Assembly (NCBI RefSeq): GCF_014648815.1
Contig: NZ_BMRV01000006.1
Coordinates: forward strand, 62,001-126,000
Direction of reading: 5' to 3'
Length of the DNA stretch: 64,000 nucleotides
From: Streptomyces flaveolus
GTDB taxonomy: Bacteria; Actinomycetota; Actinomycetes; Streptomycetales; Streptomycetaceae
Positions 9,501-18,798 of the stretch are shown piece by piece. Below the pieces are notes generated by a model that did not search any database, was not told the DNA's origin, and saw only the letters and a list, made by a program, of their open reading frames with translations. Numbering within the stretch: position 1 is the first letter of the stretch; every line of letters starts with the position of its first letter. The position numbers and the translations under genes are program-made.

Positions 9501-9849
9501 GTCGCTTCGGGAGCGGGGCGCCGAGTTCGCGGTGCTGCGGGCCCTGGGCGCCCCGCGCCGCCGGCTGGCCCGCGCGGTCGCCGTCGAGCAGGGCGTCCTG
9601 GTGGTGCTGGCGCTGCTCGTCGGCACGGCGCTGGGTGCCGTGCTGGCCCGGGCGGTGATTCCGCTGATCGTGCTGACCCCGGAGGCCACCCACCCGGTGC
9701 CGGCCGTGCTCGTCGACCTGCCCGTGGGCCGCGTCGCCGTCCTCCTGGCCGCCGTGGCGGTCACTCCCCTGCTGGTCACGGCATTCCTCGCCGTGCGCCG
9801 GGCGGACCCGGTGCCGGCCCTCAGGGAGCAGGGAGGCGAGACCCGGTGA
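6556..9849 (+). CDS. large FtsX-family ABC exporter permease (first subunit)
   Basis: A 1097-residue membrane protein of the MacB/LolCE/FtsX permease class. An N-terminal membrane segment is followed by a large extracytoplasmic domain, then a first membrane block (VVALQLALLAGCALLLVARLL near 310-340, further helices to ~540), a second extracytoplasmic domain of ~300 residues and a final three-helix FtsX core (~955-1080) with the family motif RERGAEFAVLRALGAPRR. This is a full 'double' FtsX protein. Start GTG 6556; several in-frame GTGs lie nearby, so the exact start is uncertain. The next permease begins 136 nt downstream, then the ATPase. Confidence 0.85.
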   Translation: MGGRVVGSGGLTGFVLLRARAHRLLLAAALLTVLLTTAVLATLAAYSGAIGDASLRHALADPRNAADTALIVKADVPEDGREDADATVRKGARDTFGGLPVTVRTLMRSGPYALPGTPRPSGERSGDNPDLTYFAALDPAQVRITEGRMPRHGGPVTEVALPTAAAERLGVRTGARLTLTDRFDGPAVRIEVTGLYRPAEAASPYWDLDDLGGRGIKQGGFTTYGPLLAAPGALTGGRLSAGPSGWLATADFSTVTAGRVEALREAARDGMAWLRGRPVLSGTTAATTSLPEVLDRLDRSLLVSRSTLLVVALQLALLAGCALLLVARLLSAERAGELRLLRARGASRARLGWLAALEALLLAVPALVCAPLLAGPLTRLLAGQGALARIGLRLEVPAVGGGGVWLAAGVAALGCALAVTLPALTASLAAGGRTRPLPAPLRAGADIGLLVVAGVAYWQLSRQTSGAVTGDGSGTLGIDPLLVAAPALALLAGTVLTLRLLPPVARLAERRAAGGRGLASALAGWQLGRRPMRGAGPVLLLVLATALGMLAIGQGASWDRSQDDQADFRAGAPVRVLAAGTADLGRTETYAAVPGVREAAPAVRTTLQLSGDRTATVLALDTAGAADAMLLRPDLSPVPARSLLAPLGPEDEAAGAKVPEGTARLGLTVALGRAGAGGDTGTTADVTVTVRDRHGVPYRLPAGALDADGRGHTLDLAVSSGPLTVTGLELVMAQPSGRAQQHRFVLEALTATAADGTVRQLALPRSWTASARGAGQFSPPDAPTSPTRPRLRASAPPVIEYGTGYVPADMPWESASLTVRLDAEQPAPPRLTAVATDRFLDSAGARAGQPVDIALDGRTVTVRIVQAVHALPTTTATDAAERDGGALLVDLRSVNRVLQARYGESVTPTEWWLRTAPGKAAGVAAALRAFPDVDPAQVVVRDELAGQLRDDPFGAGPGTAFTAAAGVAAALAAVGFAVSAAGSLRERGAEFAVLRALGAPRRRLARAVAVEQGVLVVLALLVGTALGAVLARAVIPLIVLTPEATHPVPAVLVDLPVGRVAVLLAAVAVTPLLVTAFLAVRRADPVPALREQGGETR

Positions 9850-9985
9850 CGACACCCCGCACGGCGGCGGCCGGAGTGCCGTCGCCCCACGGCCGCCGCA
9901 CAGCCGTACGGCGCCCGGCACGGGACCACGCCCCGACCGCACCGGCGGCCGGCCCGTTCGTCGTGCGACGAGGAGGTGAGCTGAC

Positions 9986-12715
9986 GTGAACCCCGTCGCC
10001 GCCCCGTGGGTGCGGACCCGGCTGCGCACCGCCCCCGGTGCCGCGTGCGCGCTGGCGCTGCTCGTGGCGCTGACCGCGTGTCTGGCCGCCGCCTTCCCGC
10101 GGGCACTGGACCGGTACGCGGACGCGACCCTGCACCACGATCTCCGCCAGGCCCGCCCCGACCGGACCAGCGTGCTGCTGACGACCGGGCAGCCCGATTT
10201 CGGCTCCGACCTGGAGCAGTGGCAGCAGGACATGCGTCCCGACGCGCTGCGCGAGCGCTACGACAGCGCGCTCGGCATCGTCGCCGGCCGGCTCCCCGTC
10301 GACCGGAAACAGTCGGCGTACGGGGTGCGCACCACCGAGACCATCGAGGTCCGGGAGCCCTGGCTGCCCCGGCCCAGCGGGTGGGACCCGCGGGTGTACC
10401 TCGCCGCCCAGCACGGCCTGGGCGACCACGCCCGGCTGCACGCCGGCCGGCTGCCGCGCCCGTCCGGTACCCCGGTCACCGCGACCAGCGACCGGGTGGA
10501 GGCGGCCGTCACCACCGAGACGGCCGAGGCCCTGCACATCGAGGTGGGCGCGGTCCTCCACGTGCCCCGCGTGGCCCGCGCCCCGCTCGCCGTCCACATC
10601 ACCGGCGTCCTCGCCCCGCGCGACCCGGACGGCGCCTACTGGGCCACCCAGCCCGTGCTGCGCACCCCGTCGCTGCAGAGGGTGCCGGGGCCGCCCGGCG
10701 CGGACACCGACAAGTACTGGCTCGGCGCCCTGCTGCTCGCCCCCGACGCGGGGCCCGCCCTGCTGGGCACGGCCGGTTTCCCCGTGCGCTACTGGCGGTT
10801 CGCGCCGGACGCCGACGCGCTGCACGCCCACGACCTGGACCGGCGGAACTCGTCCGTCGCCGCCCTGGAGTCCGGGCCGGGGCTGCGGGAGGTGCGGTCG
10901 GCCGTCGCCCCGGACGCGGACGTGAGCACCGACCTGGACGAGGTGTTCGCCGCCTTCGACCGGCTGCGGTCGGGCATCGGGCCACTGGTCACGGTCGCCG
11001 CGGTCGGCACCGGCACGGTCGCCGGGGTGGTCCTGCTGATGGCGGCGGGCCTGGCCGGCGACCGGCGCCGCGCGGAACTCGCCCTGCTGCGGGCCCGGGG
11101 CGCGTCCCTGCGGGGCCTGGTGGGGCGGCTGTTGGCCGAGACGTCCGTGGCGGCGGTGCCCGCGGGCGCCCTCGGTCTCGCCGCCGCGCTGCTCGCCCTC
11201 CCCGGGGCCCGTCTCGTCCCGTCCGTCGCGGCCGCCGTCGCGGTCACCGTCGTCGGCTGTTCCGCGCTGCCTCTGCGGGCCGCCGTCGCCCACCGCACCG
11301 TCCGGGTCCACGGCGGCCGGCAGGACGTGGTGTCGAGGCGCCCGTCCCGGCGCCGTACGGTCGCCGAACTCACCGCCGTCGTCCTTGCCGTGGCCGCGGT
11401 CGAGACGCTGCGCCGACGCGGTGCGGCGAACTCGGCCGACGACCTGGTGTCGCTCGCGCCGGTGCTGGTCGGGGTGATCGCCGCGCTGGTCCTGGTGCGC
11501 CTGCACCCCCTGCTTCTGCGCCGGCTGGCCCGCCCGGCGGGGCGGCTGCGCGGCGCGGTGGGGCACCTGGCGCTGGCCCGCGCCGGCCGTACGTCCGTCC
11601 CGGCGGTGCTGCCCCTTCTGGCGCTGCTGACCGCGCTCACCACGGCGGCCTTCGGCGGCTCGGTCCTGACCGGTGTGACGGACACCCGGGACCGGGCGGC
11701 CCTGCTCAGCACCGGCGCCGACGCCCGCGTGGAGGGGACCGGCCCGCTGCCGTCCGCCCTGGCCGACCGGGTCCGTCGCACCCCGGGCGTGGACGGGCTG
11801 ACCGGGGTGAGCATCGCCTACGAGGCCAGGACCAGCAACGGCCGCCAGACGCTGCCCGTGGCGGGCGTCGACCCCGCCGCGTACGCGAGGCTGGCGGCGC
11901 GGACGGAGCTGGGGGCCTTCGACGCGGGCGACCTGAAGCAGCCGGGCGGCCAGGACGAGCCCCTGCGCGCACTGGCCTCGCCCGCGGTCGCCGAGCGGTT
12001 CGGTACGGAGCCGTTCCGGGTCCGCATGGAGGACGGCACCGCCGTCGTCCTGCGGATCGCGGTCGTGCGCGACCTCACCCCGGCCGTCTCCGGCGACGAG
12101 TTCCTGGTCGTGGACCGGGCCGGGCTGTCCGCGGAGGCGGCTCGTCCGAACGTGCTGCTGCTGACCGGCGGCCGGATCGACGGGGGCGCCCTGCGCCGGG
12201 CGACCGGCGACGCCGGCTCCGTGCTCCTGCGGGCGCAGGAACGAGCCCGGTACGTCGACTCGCCCCTGCAGTCCGGTGCCGAACGCGTCTACAGGGCGGC
12301 CGTGGCGGCCGGCGCCGGTTACGCCGTACTCGCCCTGCTGCTGTCCCTGCTGCGCGCCGCGCCCGAACGGGCTGCGCTGCTCGCCCGCCTGCGCACGATG
12401 GGCCTCACCCGGTCCCAGGGCCGGCGCCTGCTCGTCCTGGAGTCCCTCCCCCAGGCCGCCCTGGCGGCGGCGGGCGGGGCGCTGACCGGCTGGGCGGCCG
12501 TCCGGCTGCTCTCCCCCGGCATCGACGTGACGACGATCGCGCTGGCCACGGCGTCGTCCCCGGGGGGCCCGGCCGGGCTGCGCACGGACCCGTGGTCGCT
12601 GGCGGTGCCGACGGTCGCGGTGCTGGTGGTCGCGGTGGGGGCGGCGGCGGTGCAGGCGTGGTGGTCGGGGCGGCGCGGGTCGGTCACGGAGCTGCGGGCG
12701 GGTGACTCCGGATGA
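9986..12715 (+). CDS. large FtsX-family ABC exporter permease (second subunit)
   Basis: A 909-residue membrane protein with the same double-FtsX plan as its neighbour but diverged: signal-anchor segment, extracytoplasmic domain, membrane block around residues 335-530 (GDRRRAELALLRARGASLRG motif), second external domain and terminal helices (~770-890). GTG 9986 follows a strong ribosome site (GAGGAGGTGAGCTGAC). The two permeases presumably form a heterodimer energised by the ATPase encoded next. Substrate unknown; this class exports lipoproteins, peptides or lipids or transmits mechanical force. Confidence 0.85.
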   Translation: MNPVAAPWVRTRLRTAPGAACALALLVALTACLAAAFPRALDRYADATLHHDLRQARPDRTSVLLTTGQPDFGSDLEQWQQDMRPDALRERYDSALGIVAGRLPVDRKQSAYGVRTTETIEVREPWLPRPSGWDPRVYLAAQHGLGDHARLHAGRLPRPSGTPVTATSDRVEAAVTTETAEALHIEVGAVLHVPRVARAPLAVHITGVLAPRDPDGAYWATQPVLRTPSLQRVPGPPGADTDKYWLGALLLAPDAGPALLGTAGFPVRYWRFAPDADALHAHDLDRRNSSVAALESGPGLREVRSAVAPDADVSTDLDEVFAAFDRLRSGIGPLVTVAAVGTGTVAGVVLLMAAGLAGDRRRAELALLRARGASLRGLVGRLLAETSVAAVPAGALGLAAALLALPGARLVPSVAAAVAVTVVGCSALPLRAAVAHRTVRVHGGRQDVVSRRPSRRRTVAELTAVVLAVAAVETLRRRGAANSADDLVSLAPVLVGVIAALVLVRLHPLLLRRLARPAGRLRGAVGHLALARAGRTSVPAVLPLLALLTALTTAAFGGSVLTGVTDTRDRAALLSTGADARVEGTGPLPSALADRVRRTPGVDGLTGVSIAYEARTSNGRQTLPVAGVDPAAYARLAARTELGAFDAGDLKQPGGQDEPLRALASPAVAERFGTEPFRVRMEDGTAVVLRIAVVRDLTPAVSGDEFLVVDRAGLSAEAARPNVLLLTGGRIDGGALRRATGDAGSVLLRAQERARYVDSPLQSGAERVYRAAVAAGAGYAVLALLLSLLRAAPERAALLARLRTMGLTRSQGRRLLVLESLPQAALAAAGGALTGWAAVRLLSPGIDVTTIALATASSPGGPAGLRTDPWSLAVPTVAVLVVAVGAAAVQAWWSGRRGSVTELRAGDSG

Positions 12716-12942
12716 AGGGACCCGGCCGACCACACCCCGTGCCGCATGTGCACCACCTGAGCCGCGTGAGCCACCCGCGGCGCCCGCACCGCGTCAGCCC
12801 CCTCGAGCCACTGGAGCCACCTGCGGCACCTGCGGCACCCCAGCCACCTGAGCCACCTGGTTCGCCCCAGCCTCCCGCACCGCACGCACCACCCGTGTCG
12901 CCCGGCCCGGAGACACCCAGGGCAGCCGCCGAGGAGACCCCG
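12716..12942. repeat. spacer of reiterated GAGCCACCT-type units between permease and ATPase genes
   Basis: The 227 nt between the permease stop and the ATPase start contain many near-repeats of GAGCCACCTG and GCGGCACCTG. In the frame of the ATPase it is open and would read as a Pro/His-rich leader from an ATG (12712) that overlaps the permease stop. I treat it as untranslated because a good ribosome site precedes ATG 12943. Confidence 0.4.
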
Positions 12943-13911
<969 letters not shown>

Positions 13912-13924
13912 CCCCGCGGGCGGC

Positions 13925-14605
13925 TCAGCGCACGCTGAGGCCCAGCGCGCCGGTGCCCGCCCGGCGCAGGGCGACGGATCCGTACGGGGTGCGCAGCCGC
14001 AGCCACGCCCCCGAGGAGACCAGCGCGGGCCCGTCCCCGGCCGCGTTCGCGGGGCGCAGGAAGCCCAGCGACTGGGCCGCGTGCACGGCCCGCACCGGCA
14101 GTCCGGTCTCGCCGACCGTCCGGGACCATATCTCCCGGCCGATCCGGTCGAGTTCGGCCCGGGTGCGCTTCTCGGGGGCCAGCTCCCCGGTCCGTGACCG
14201 GAACTCGGCGACGGCCGCGGAGACGAGCGCCCGCAGCGCGTCCGGGGCCGGCAGGCCCGGCTCGGGCCGCCAGCCTCCGCGCGGGGGCAGCACCCCCGCC
14301 CACGGCGGTCCGGTGACCGCGCCGGGCACGGTCGCGGTGGCCGCCGGTTCGTCCACCGACTCGAGGAGCTCGCCGGCGGACACGGTCACGTCCAGCGTGA
14401 CGTCGAGCCCGTTCTCGTACGGCTTTGCCAGCCGCACCGCCCGCACGGCCAGCACCTCGAAGGAGGGCGGCCGCCCGAAGACGGCGAGCGCCGTGCCGTG
14501 CGCCTGGAGGCGTACGGCGGCGCCGCGGTCGTAGTGGAGCAGGCGGGAGAGGAAGGCCGCGAGATCGGCGGCCTCCCCCTCGTCGGCGAGGTGGAGGACC
14601 GTCAT
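13925..14605 (-). CDS. conserved hypothetical protein downstream of thioesterase
   Basis: A 226-residue soluble protein I cannot assign. It starts MTVLHLADEGEAADLAAF, contains no signal peptide or membrane segment, and has a central Pro-rich loop and a helical C-terminal half. Its ATG overlaps the stop of the thioesterase gene (ATGA), so the two are translationally coupled in an ettA-thioesterase-this gene order. Such proteins recur in this position in Streptomyces in my recollection; function unknown. Confidence 0.7.
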   Translation of the reverse strand: MTVLHLADEGEAADLAAFLSRLLHYDRGAAVRLQAHGTALAVFGRPPSFEVLAVRAVRLAKPYENGLDVTLDVTVSAGELLESVDEPAATATVPGAVTGPPWAGVLPPRGGWRPEPGLPAPDALRALVSAAVAEFRSRTGELAPEKRTRAELDRIGREIWSRTVGETGLPVRAVHAAQSLGFLRPANAAGDGPALVSSGAWLRLRTPYGSVALRRAGTGALGLSVR

Positions 14606-15033
14606 GCGGCGACGGCCTCCTCCTCGTCGTCCGCCTTCTCGCTCTGGTCGTCCGTGTACTCCTGGAGGAACTCCCGTTCCTCCGCGGTGATCCGGCGGGG
14701 CCGCTGCGCCTCGAAGTCGAACGGCACGATCACCGTGGACGCGCGGACGTAGATCTGGTCGCCGTCCTTCACCTCGTAGGTGAGCGTGAAGGAGGCCGCC
14801 CTGATCTCGGTGACCCACAGCTCGATGTCGACCGGGTGGTGCCGGTGGACGAGCTGCCGCTTGTAGTCGATCTCGTGGCGCGCCACCACCGACCCCTGCT
14901 GGAAGTCCTTGTCCGGGCGGAACAGGAAGTCGATACGGGCCTCCTCCAGGTAGCGGAGGAAGACCACGTTGTTGACGTGGCCGTACGCGTCCATGTCCGC
15001 CCAGCGCAGCGGGCAGCGGTAGATGTGGCGCAA
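14602..15033 (-). CDS. acyl-CoA thioesterase, 4HBT hotdog family
   Basis: A 143-residue single hotdog-domain protein. The 4HBT signature is clear: RWADMDAYGHVNNVVFLRY (residues ~10-28), with the catalytic Asp and the HVNN turn, followed by the long helix EEARIDFLF and the usual beta strands. It hydrolyses acyl-CoA thioesters. The C-terminus is a short acidic tail. The start codon is TTG at 15033, a few bases after the ettA stop; no better ATG/GTG keeps the conserved MRHIYRCPL start. Confidence 0.85.
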   Translation of the reverse strand: MRHIYRCPLRWADMDAYGHVNNVVFLRYLEEARIDFLFRPDKDFQQGSVVARHEIDYKRQLVHRHHPVDIELWVTEIRAASFTLTYEVKDGDQIYVRASTVIVPFDFEAQRPRRITAEEREFLQEYTDDQSEKADDEEEAVAA

Positions 15034-15039
15034 GATCGA

Positions 15040-16704
15040 TCAGCCCCGGGTCAGCTTCTTGTAGGTGGCACGGTGCGGACGCGCGGCGTCCGGGCCGAGC
15101 CGCTCGATCTTGTTCTTCTCGTACGACTCGAAGTTGCCCTCGAACCAGAACCACTTGGACTCACCCTCGTACGCGAGGATGTGCGTGGCCACGCGGTCGA
15201 GGAACCACCGGTCGTGGGAGACGACCACGGCGCAGCCCGGGAACTCCAGCAGCGCGTTCTCCAGGCTGGAGAGGGTCTCGACGTCGAGGTCGTTGGTCGG
15301 CTCGTCGAGGAGCAGCAGGTTGCCGCCCTGCTTGAGGGTGAGCGCGAGGTTGAGGCGGTTGCGCTCACCGCCGGAGAGGACACCGGCCGGCTTCTGCTGG
15401 TCCGGGCCCTTGAAGCCGAAGGCGGAGACGTAGGCACGGCTCGGCATCTCGACCTGGCCGACGTTGATGTAGTCCAGCTCGTCGGAGACGACGGCCCACA
15501 GCGTCTTCTTCGGGTCGATGTTCTCGCGGCTCTGGTCGACGTACGAGATCTTGACGGTCTCGCCGACCTTGATGGAACCGGAGTCCGGCTCCTCGAAGCC
15601 CTGGATCATCTTGAAGAGGGTGGTCTTGCCGGCGCCGTTCGGGCCGATGACACCCACGATGCCGTTGCGCGGCAGGGTGAAGCTGAGGTCGTCGATGAGG
15701 ACCTTCTCGCCGAAGGCCTTGGTGAGGTTGTTGACCTCGACGACGATGCTGCCCAGACGCGGGCCCGGCGGGATCTGGATCTCCTCGAAGTCCAGCTTCC
15801 GCATCTTGTCGGCCTCGGCGGCCATCTCCTCGTAGCGGGCGAGGCGCGCCTTGGACTTGGCCTGCCGGCCCTTGGCGTTGGAGCGCACCCACTCCAGCTC
15901 GTCCTTGAGGCGCTTCTGCCGCTTGGCGTCCTTCTGGCCCTCGACCTTGAGGCGGGCGGCCTTGGTCTCCAGGTACTTGGAGTAGTTGCCCTCGTAGCCG
16001 TGCAGACGGCCGCGGTCGACCTCGCAGATCCAGCCGGCGACGTTGTCCAGGAAGTACCGGTCGTGGGTCACGGCCACGACGGTGCCCTCGTACTTGGCGA
16101 GGTGCTGCTCCAGCCAGTTCACCGACTCGGCGTCGAGGTGGTTCGTCGGCTCGTCGAGGAGCAGCAGGTCGGGCGCCTCGAGGAGCAGCTTGCAGAGCGC
16201 GACGCGGCGCTTCTCGCCACCGGAGAGGTTGGCCACGGGCCAGTCTCCGGGCGGGCAGCCGAGCGCGTCCATGGCCTGCTCGAGCTGGGCGTCGAGGTCC
16301 CAGGCGTTGGCGTGGTCCAGCTCCTCCTGGAGCTTGCCCATCTCCTCGAGCAGCGCGTCCGAGTAGTCGGTCGCCATCTGCTCGGCGATCTCGTTGAACC
16401 GGTCGAGCTTGCCCTTGACCTCGGCGACACCTTCCTGGACGTTCTCCAGGACGGTCTTCTCCTCGTTGAGCGGAGGCTCCTGCAGCAGGATGCCCACCGT
16501 GTAGCCCGGCGACAGGAACGCGTCACCGTTCGACGGCTGCTCCAGCCCCGCCATGATCTTCAGAACGGTCGACTTACCGGCACCGTTCGGGCCGACGACA
16601 CCGATCTTCGCGCCGGGCAGGAAGTTCAGGGTGACGTCGTCGAGGATCACCTTGTCGCCGTGCGCTTTGCGCGCCTTGCGCATGGTGTAAATGAACTCAG
16701 CCAA
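15040..16704 (-). CDS. ettA: energy-dependent translational throttle protein EttA (ABC-F)
   Basis: A 554-residue tandem ABC ATPase without membrane segments, the length and architecture of EttA. The first Walker A is GPNGAGKST (~38-46), with signature LSGGEKRRVALCKLL and LLLLDEPTNHLD; the second half has GPNGAGKTT, LSGGERNRLNLA and LLLLDEPTNDLD. The EttA-type arm insertion (ALLEEMGKLQEELDHANAWD region) and the linker rich in Lys/Arg (~240-300) are present. ABC-F proteins bind the ribosomal E site and gate translation in response to ADP/ATP. It is the first gene of a leftward three-gene run. Confidence 0.93.
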   Translation of the reverse strand: MAEFIYTMRKARKAHGDKVILDDVTLNFLPGAKIGVVGPNGAGKSTVLKIMAGLEQPSNGDAFLSPGYTVGILLQEPPLNEEKTVLENVQEGVAEVKGKLDRFNEIAEQMATDYSDALLEEMGKLQEELDHANAWDLDAQLEQAMDALGCPPGDWPVANLSGGEKRRVALCKLLLEAPDLLLLDEPTNHLDAESVNWLEQHLAKYEGTVVAVTHDRYFLDNVAGWICEVDRGRLHGYEGNYSKYLETKAARLKVEGQKDAKRQKRLKDELEWVRSNAKGRQAKSKARLARYEEMAAEADKMRKLDFEEIQIPPGPRLGSIVVEVNNLTKAFGEKVLIDDLSFTLPRNGIVGVIGPNGAGKTTLFKMIQGFEEPDSGSIKVGETVKISYVDQSRENIDPKKTLWAVVSDELDYINVGQVEMPSRAYVSAFGFKGPDQQKPAGVLSGGERNRLNLALTLKQGGNLLLLDEPTNDLDVETLSSLENALLEFPGCAVVVSHDRWFLDRVATHILAYEGESKWFWFEGNFESYEKNKIERLGPDAARPHRATYKKLTRG

Positions 16705-16928
16705 GAGAAACCGTCCGGCAGCTTAATCAGGCAGTGGGCAGATACACCCCATCTTGCCGTACCGCCACCCCTGGGCGGAAACGCGTTCCCTGTCGGTCCG
16801 CTGACCTGGGCTTTCGTGGCCGCCGGCGGAGGTACGACCGTCAGTGCCGGTCGCCGCGGGTCCGCCTCGGCGCCCTCTCACGGCCCGGCCCGGGGGTGCC
16901 GCCTGCCGGGCCCGGCTACGGTGCGGCC

Positions 16929-17882
16929 GTGACCAGCGCATCGGAGCGCCCCCTCCTCTTCCTCGACGTCGATGGCCCACTGATCCCCTTCGGGTCGCCG
17001 TCCGGTCGCCCGCAGGCCGCTACGGCCACCGCCGTGACACCTGCCGACCGAGGTAACCCCCTGCTGACCCGGCTCGACCCGGGGGCCGGGGCACGCCTCA
17101 TGGCTCTGGGCTGCGATCTGGTGTGGGCGACGACCTGGGCGGACGAGGCGAACGAGGTCGTCGCCCCGCGCATCGGCCTGCCGCCGCTGCCCATGGTGGA
17201 GTGGCCGGCGGCCGGTGCCGAGGAGGGCCCGCGGGGCCTGCACTGGAAGACGCGACCCCTCGTCGAGTGGGCCGGCGGCCGGCCGTTCGTCTGGGTCGAC
17301 GACGAGATCAGCGCCATGGATCGCCAGTGGGTCGCTGCCGGCCACCCCGGGCCCGCCCTCCTGCACCGCGTCGACCCGGCCGAGGGTCTCACCGACGCCG
17401 ACTTCGCCACCCTCGCGAGGTGGACGGCGGCACGCTCCTTCCTGTCGTCCGCCGCCGAGGTGGCCCGGCTGCTGGGCCTCGGCGACACGGCCGGCGTGCC
17501 GGACGACCGACGCGCGCGGCATCTGGCCCATGCGGTGCGCAGGCCGCTGCTCGAACGGTCCGTTCTGCCCGAGGAGCTCTTCGCCCCGCTGATGGCCGCC
17601 GCCGTCCACGGTCCGGACCCCGGCTTCTGCCGCTGGTTCGTCGAGCCGGCGGTCTACGCCTTCGGACGCCGTCGGGTCAGGGTGGCCTTGCTGGCGTATC
17701 TGCGGACGGGCACGGACGCGGAACGGGCGGGCGCCCGGCGTGCCTGGTACTGCGCCCACGTGCCCCTGCGCCCCGGCAGATCTCCCGCCTACGCCCCCGA
17801 CCGGAGGCGCGATCCCGCCCTGGACGAGTCCCGGGACGTGGTGGACGAGTGGTCGGCGGCAATCCGGTACCCGGACGCGTGA
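16929..17882 (+). CDS. HAD-family domain fused to an unknown C-terminal domain
   Basis: A 317-residue protein. Residues 8-165 are a HAD-like domain with motif I FLDVDG (11-16), motif II-like ATTW (67-70), a Lys at ~107 and VDDE (123-126), like the small HAD proteins of Streptomyces. Those normally stop near residue 165-190. Here ~150 further residues follow (LLGLGDTAGV... FCRWFVEPAVYAF... AWYCAHVPL), a helical domain I do not recognise. GTG 16929 was chosen because the HAD strand begins eight residues in. The next gene (17950) is in the same direction 67 nt on. Confidence 0.7.
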   Translation: MTSASERPLLFLDVDGPLIPFGSPSGRPQAATATAVTPADRGNPLLTRLDPGAGARLMALGCDLVWATTWADEANEVVAPRIGLPPLPMVEWPAAGAEEGPRGLHWKTRPLVEWAGGRPFVWVDDEISAMDRQWVAAGHPGPALLHRVDPAEGLTDADFATLARWTAARSFLSSAAEVARLLGLGDTAGVPDDRRARHLAHAVRRPLLERSVLPEELFAPLMAAAVHGPDPGFCRWFVEPAVYAFGRRRVRVALLAYLRTGTDAERAGARRAWYCAHVPLRPGRSPAYAPDRRRDPALDESRDVVDEWSAAIRYPDA

Positions 17883-17949
17883 CGCCCCGGTAAGGTGACG
17901 ATCTTCGGCCGGCGGAAGCCGTCCGGAGTCCTCGAAGGCCGGGCACACC

Positions 17950-18720
17950 ATGCACCTCGCCGACCACCGTTCCGGGCGCCGCCGCCTCGACGACGCCCTG
18001 GACGCCCTCGCCGTCACCTTCCGTGGCATGACCGCGCGTCCGGACGAGCACAACTGCGAATGCCACTGGGGCGGCCCGGAGGAACTCGCCCTCCTGAAGA
18101 CGCCGGACGTGGAACTGGAGCCGGATCTCCTGCGCCGGACCTGGCAGGCGACCGACTGGAGCGATCACGCGGCGGTGCTGCGCCGCATCCTGCCCCAGTT
18201 CGCCAGGGTCCTGGTCGCCGGCCGCGCCGATGCCCTGTTCGGGCTGGAAGAGGCCGGATACTCCCTGGCGCGCGGGCACTGGCAGCAGTGGCCCGACGAC
18301 CACGCCGGCCCGGTGCGCGAGTTCCTGCACGCCTGGTGGGTGCAGAGCCTCACCGATCCGGACGCGGCCGTACCGGCGCATCAGGTCTTCGCGCTGTGCG
18401 CCGAGGCGTCCGGGACGGTCGGCCCCTGGCTCGCCGAGTGGGAACGGCAGACCGGGCCCCTCAGCGACCGGCGTCTCGCCGAGGCGGCGGCGGAATGGGA
18501 GTACGAGCTCCTGGGGGATCGCCTGCCGTGGTCCGTGCACTGGTACGAGAACGACGAGGAGGAGCTACGCGCCGACCTGGTCACCTGGCTCCTCGGCCAC
18601 GGCGCGGCGCGGCTTCGCGAGTCGGGCGCTCCGGCGGACCTACGGCACCGGATACGGCTGCTCGCGGTCACCGACGAGGCCCGCTGGACGGACCCGCACT
18701 GGCCCGGCCACCGCTACTGA
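17950..18720 (+). CDS. hypothetical protein with N-terminal CxCxW motif
   Basis: A 256-residue acidic soluble protein, Trp-rich (AWWVQSL, EWEYELL, WSVHWYEND). A short CECHWG motif at residues ~37-42 could bind metal. No recognisable domain, signal or membrane helix. It follows the HAD-fusion gene by 67 nt and may be co-transcribed. Function unknown; the position with the unknown C-terminal domain upstream hints at a shared pathway, which is inference. Confidence 0.65.
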   Translation: MHLADHRSGRRRLDDALDALAVTFRGMTARPDEHNCECHWGGPEELALLKTPDVELEPDLLRRTWQATDWSDHAAVLRRILPQFARVLVAGRADALFGLEEAGYSLARGHWQQWPDDHAGPVREFLHAWWVQSLTDPDAAVPAHQVFALCAEASGTVGPWLAEWERQTGPLSDRRLAEAAAEWEYELLGDRLPWSVHWYENDEEELRADLVTWLLGHGAARLRESGAPADLRHRIRLLAVTDEARWTDPHWPGHRY

Positions 18721-18798
18721 CGGTGCCGCGCGGGTGCGTCGACCGGGGGGCGGCCGGCAGCGGGGCGGCGGTGCTGCCCCCGTGCCGCCCCAGCGCGG

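Noticed and set aside
6502..10233. 1.2-kb-residue open frame antisense to the first FtsX permease
   Set aside because: High-GC shadow frame with low-complexity Arg/Gly/Gln composition; the plus strand has clear FtsX motifs.
9821..12733. Long open frame antisense to the second permease
   Set aside because: Shadow of GC-rich third positions; composition is repetitive Arg/Gly/Gln without domains.
12712..12942. Longer start for the ABC ATPase overlapping the permease stop
   Set aside because: The extra residues are a low-complexity Pro/His repeat, while a good ribosome site precedes ATG 12943; kept only as a possibility.
14425..16932. Rightward open frame of ~835 codons opposite ettA and neighbours
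   Set aside because: Leu/Val/Asp-rich mirror of the leftward genes, and spans three real genes including their boundaries.
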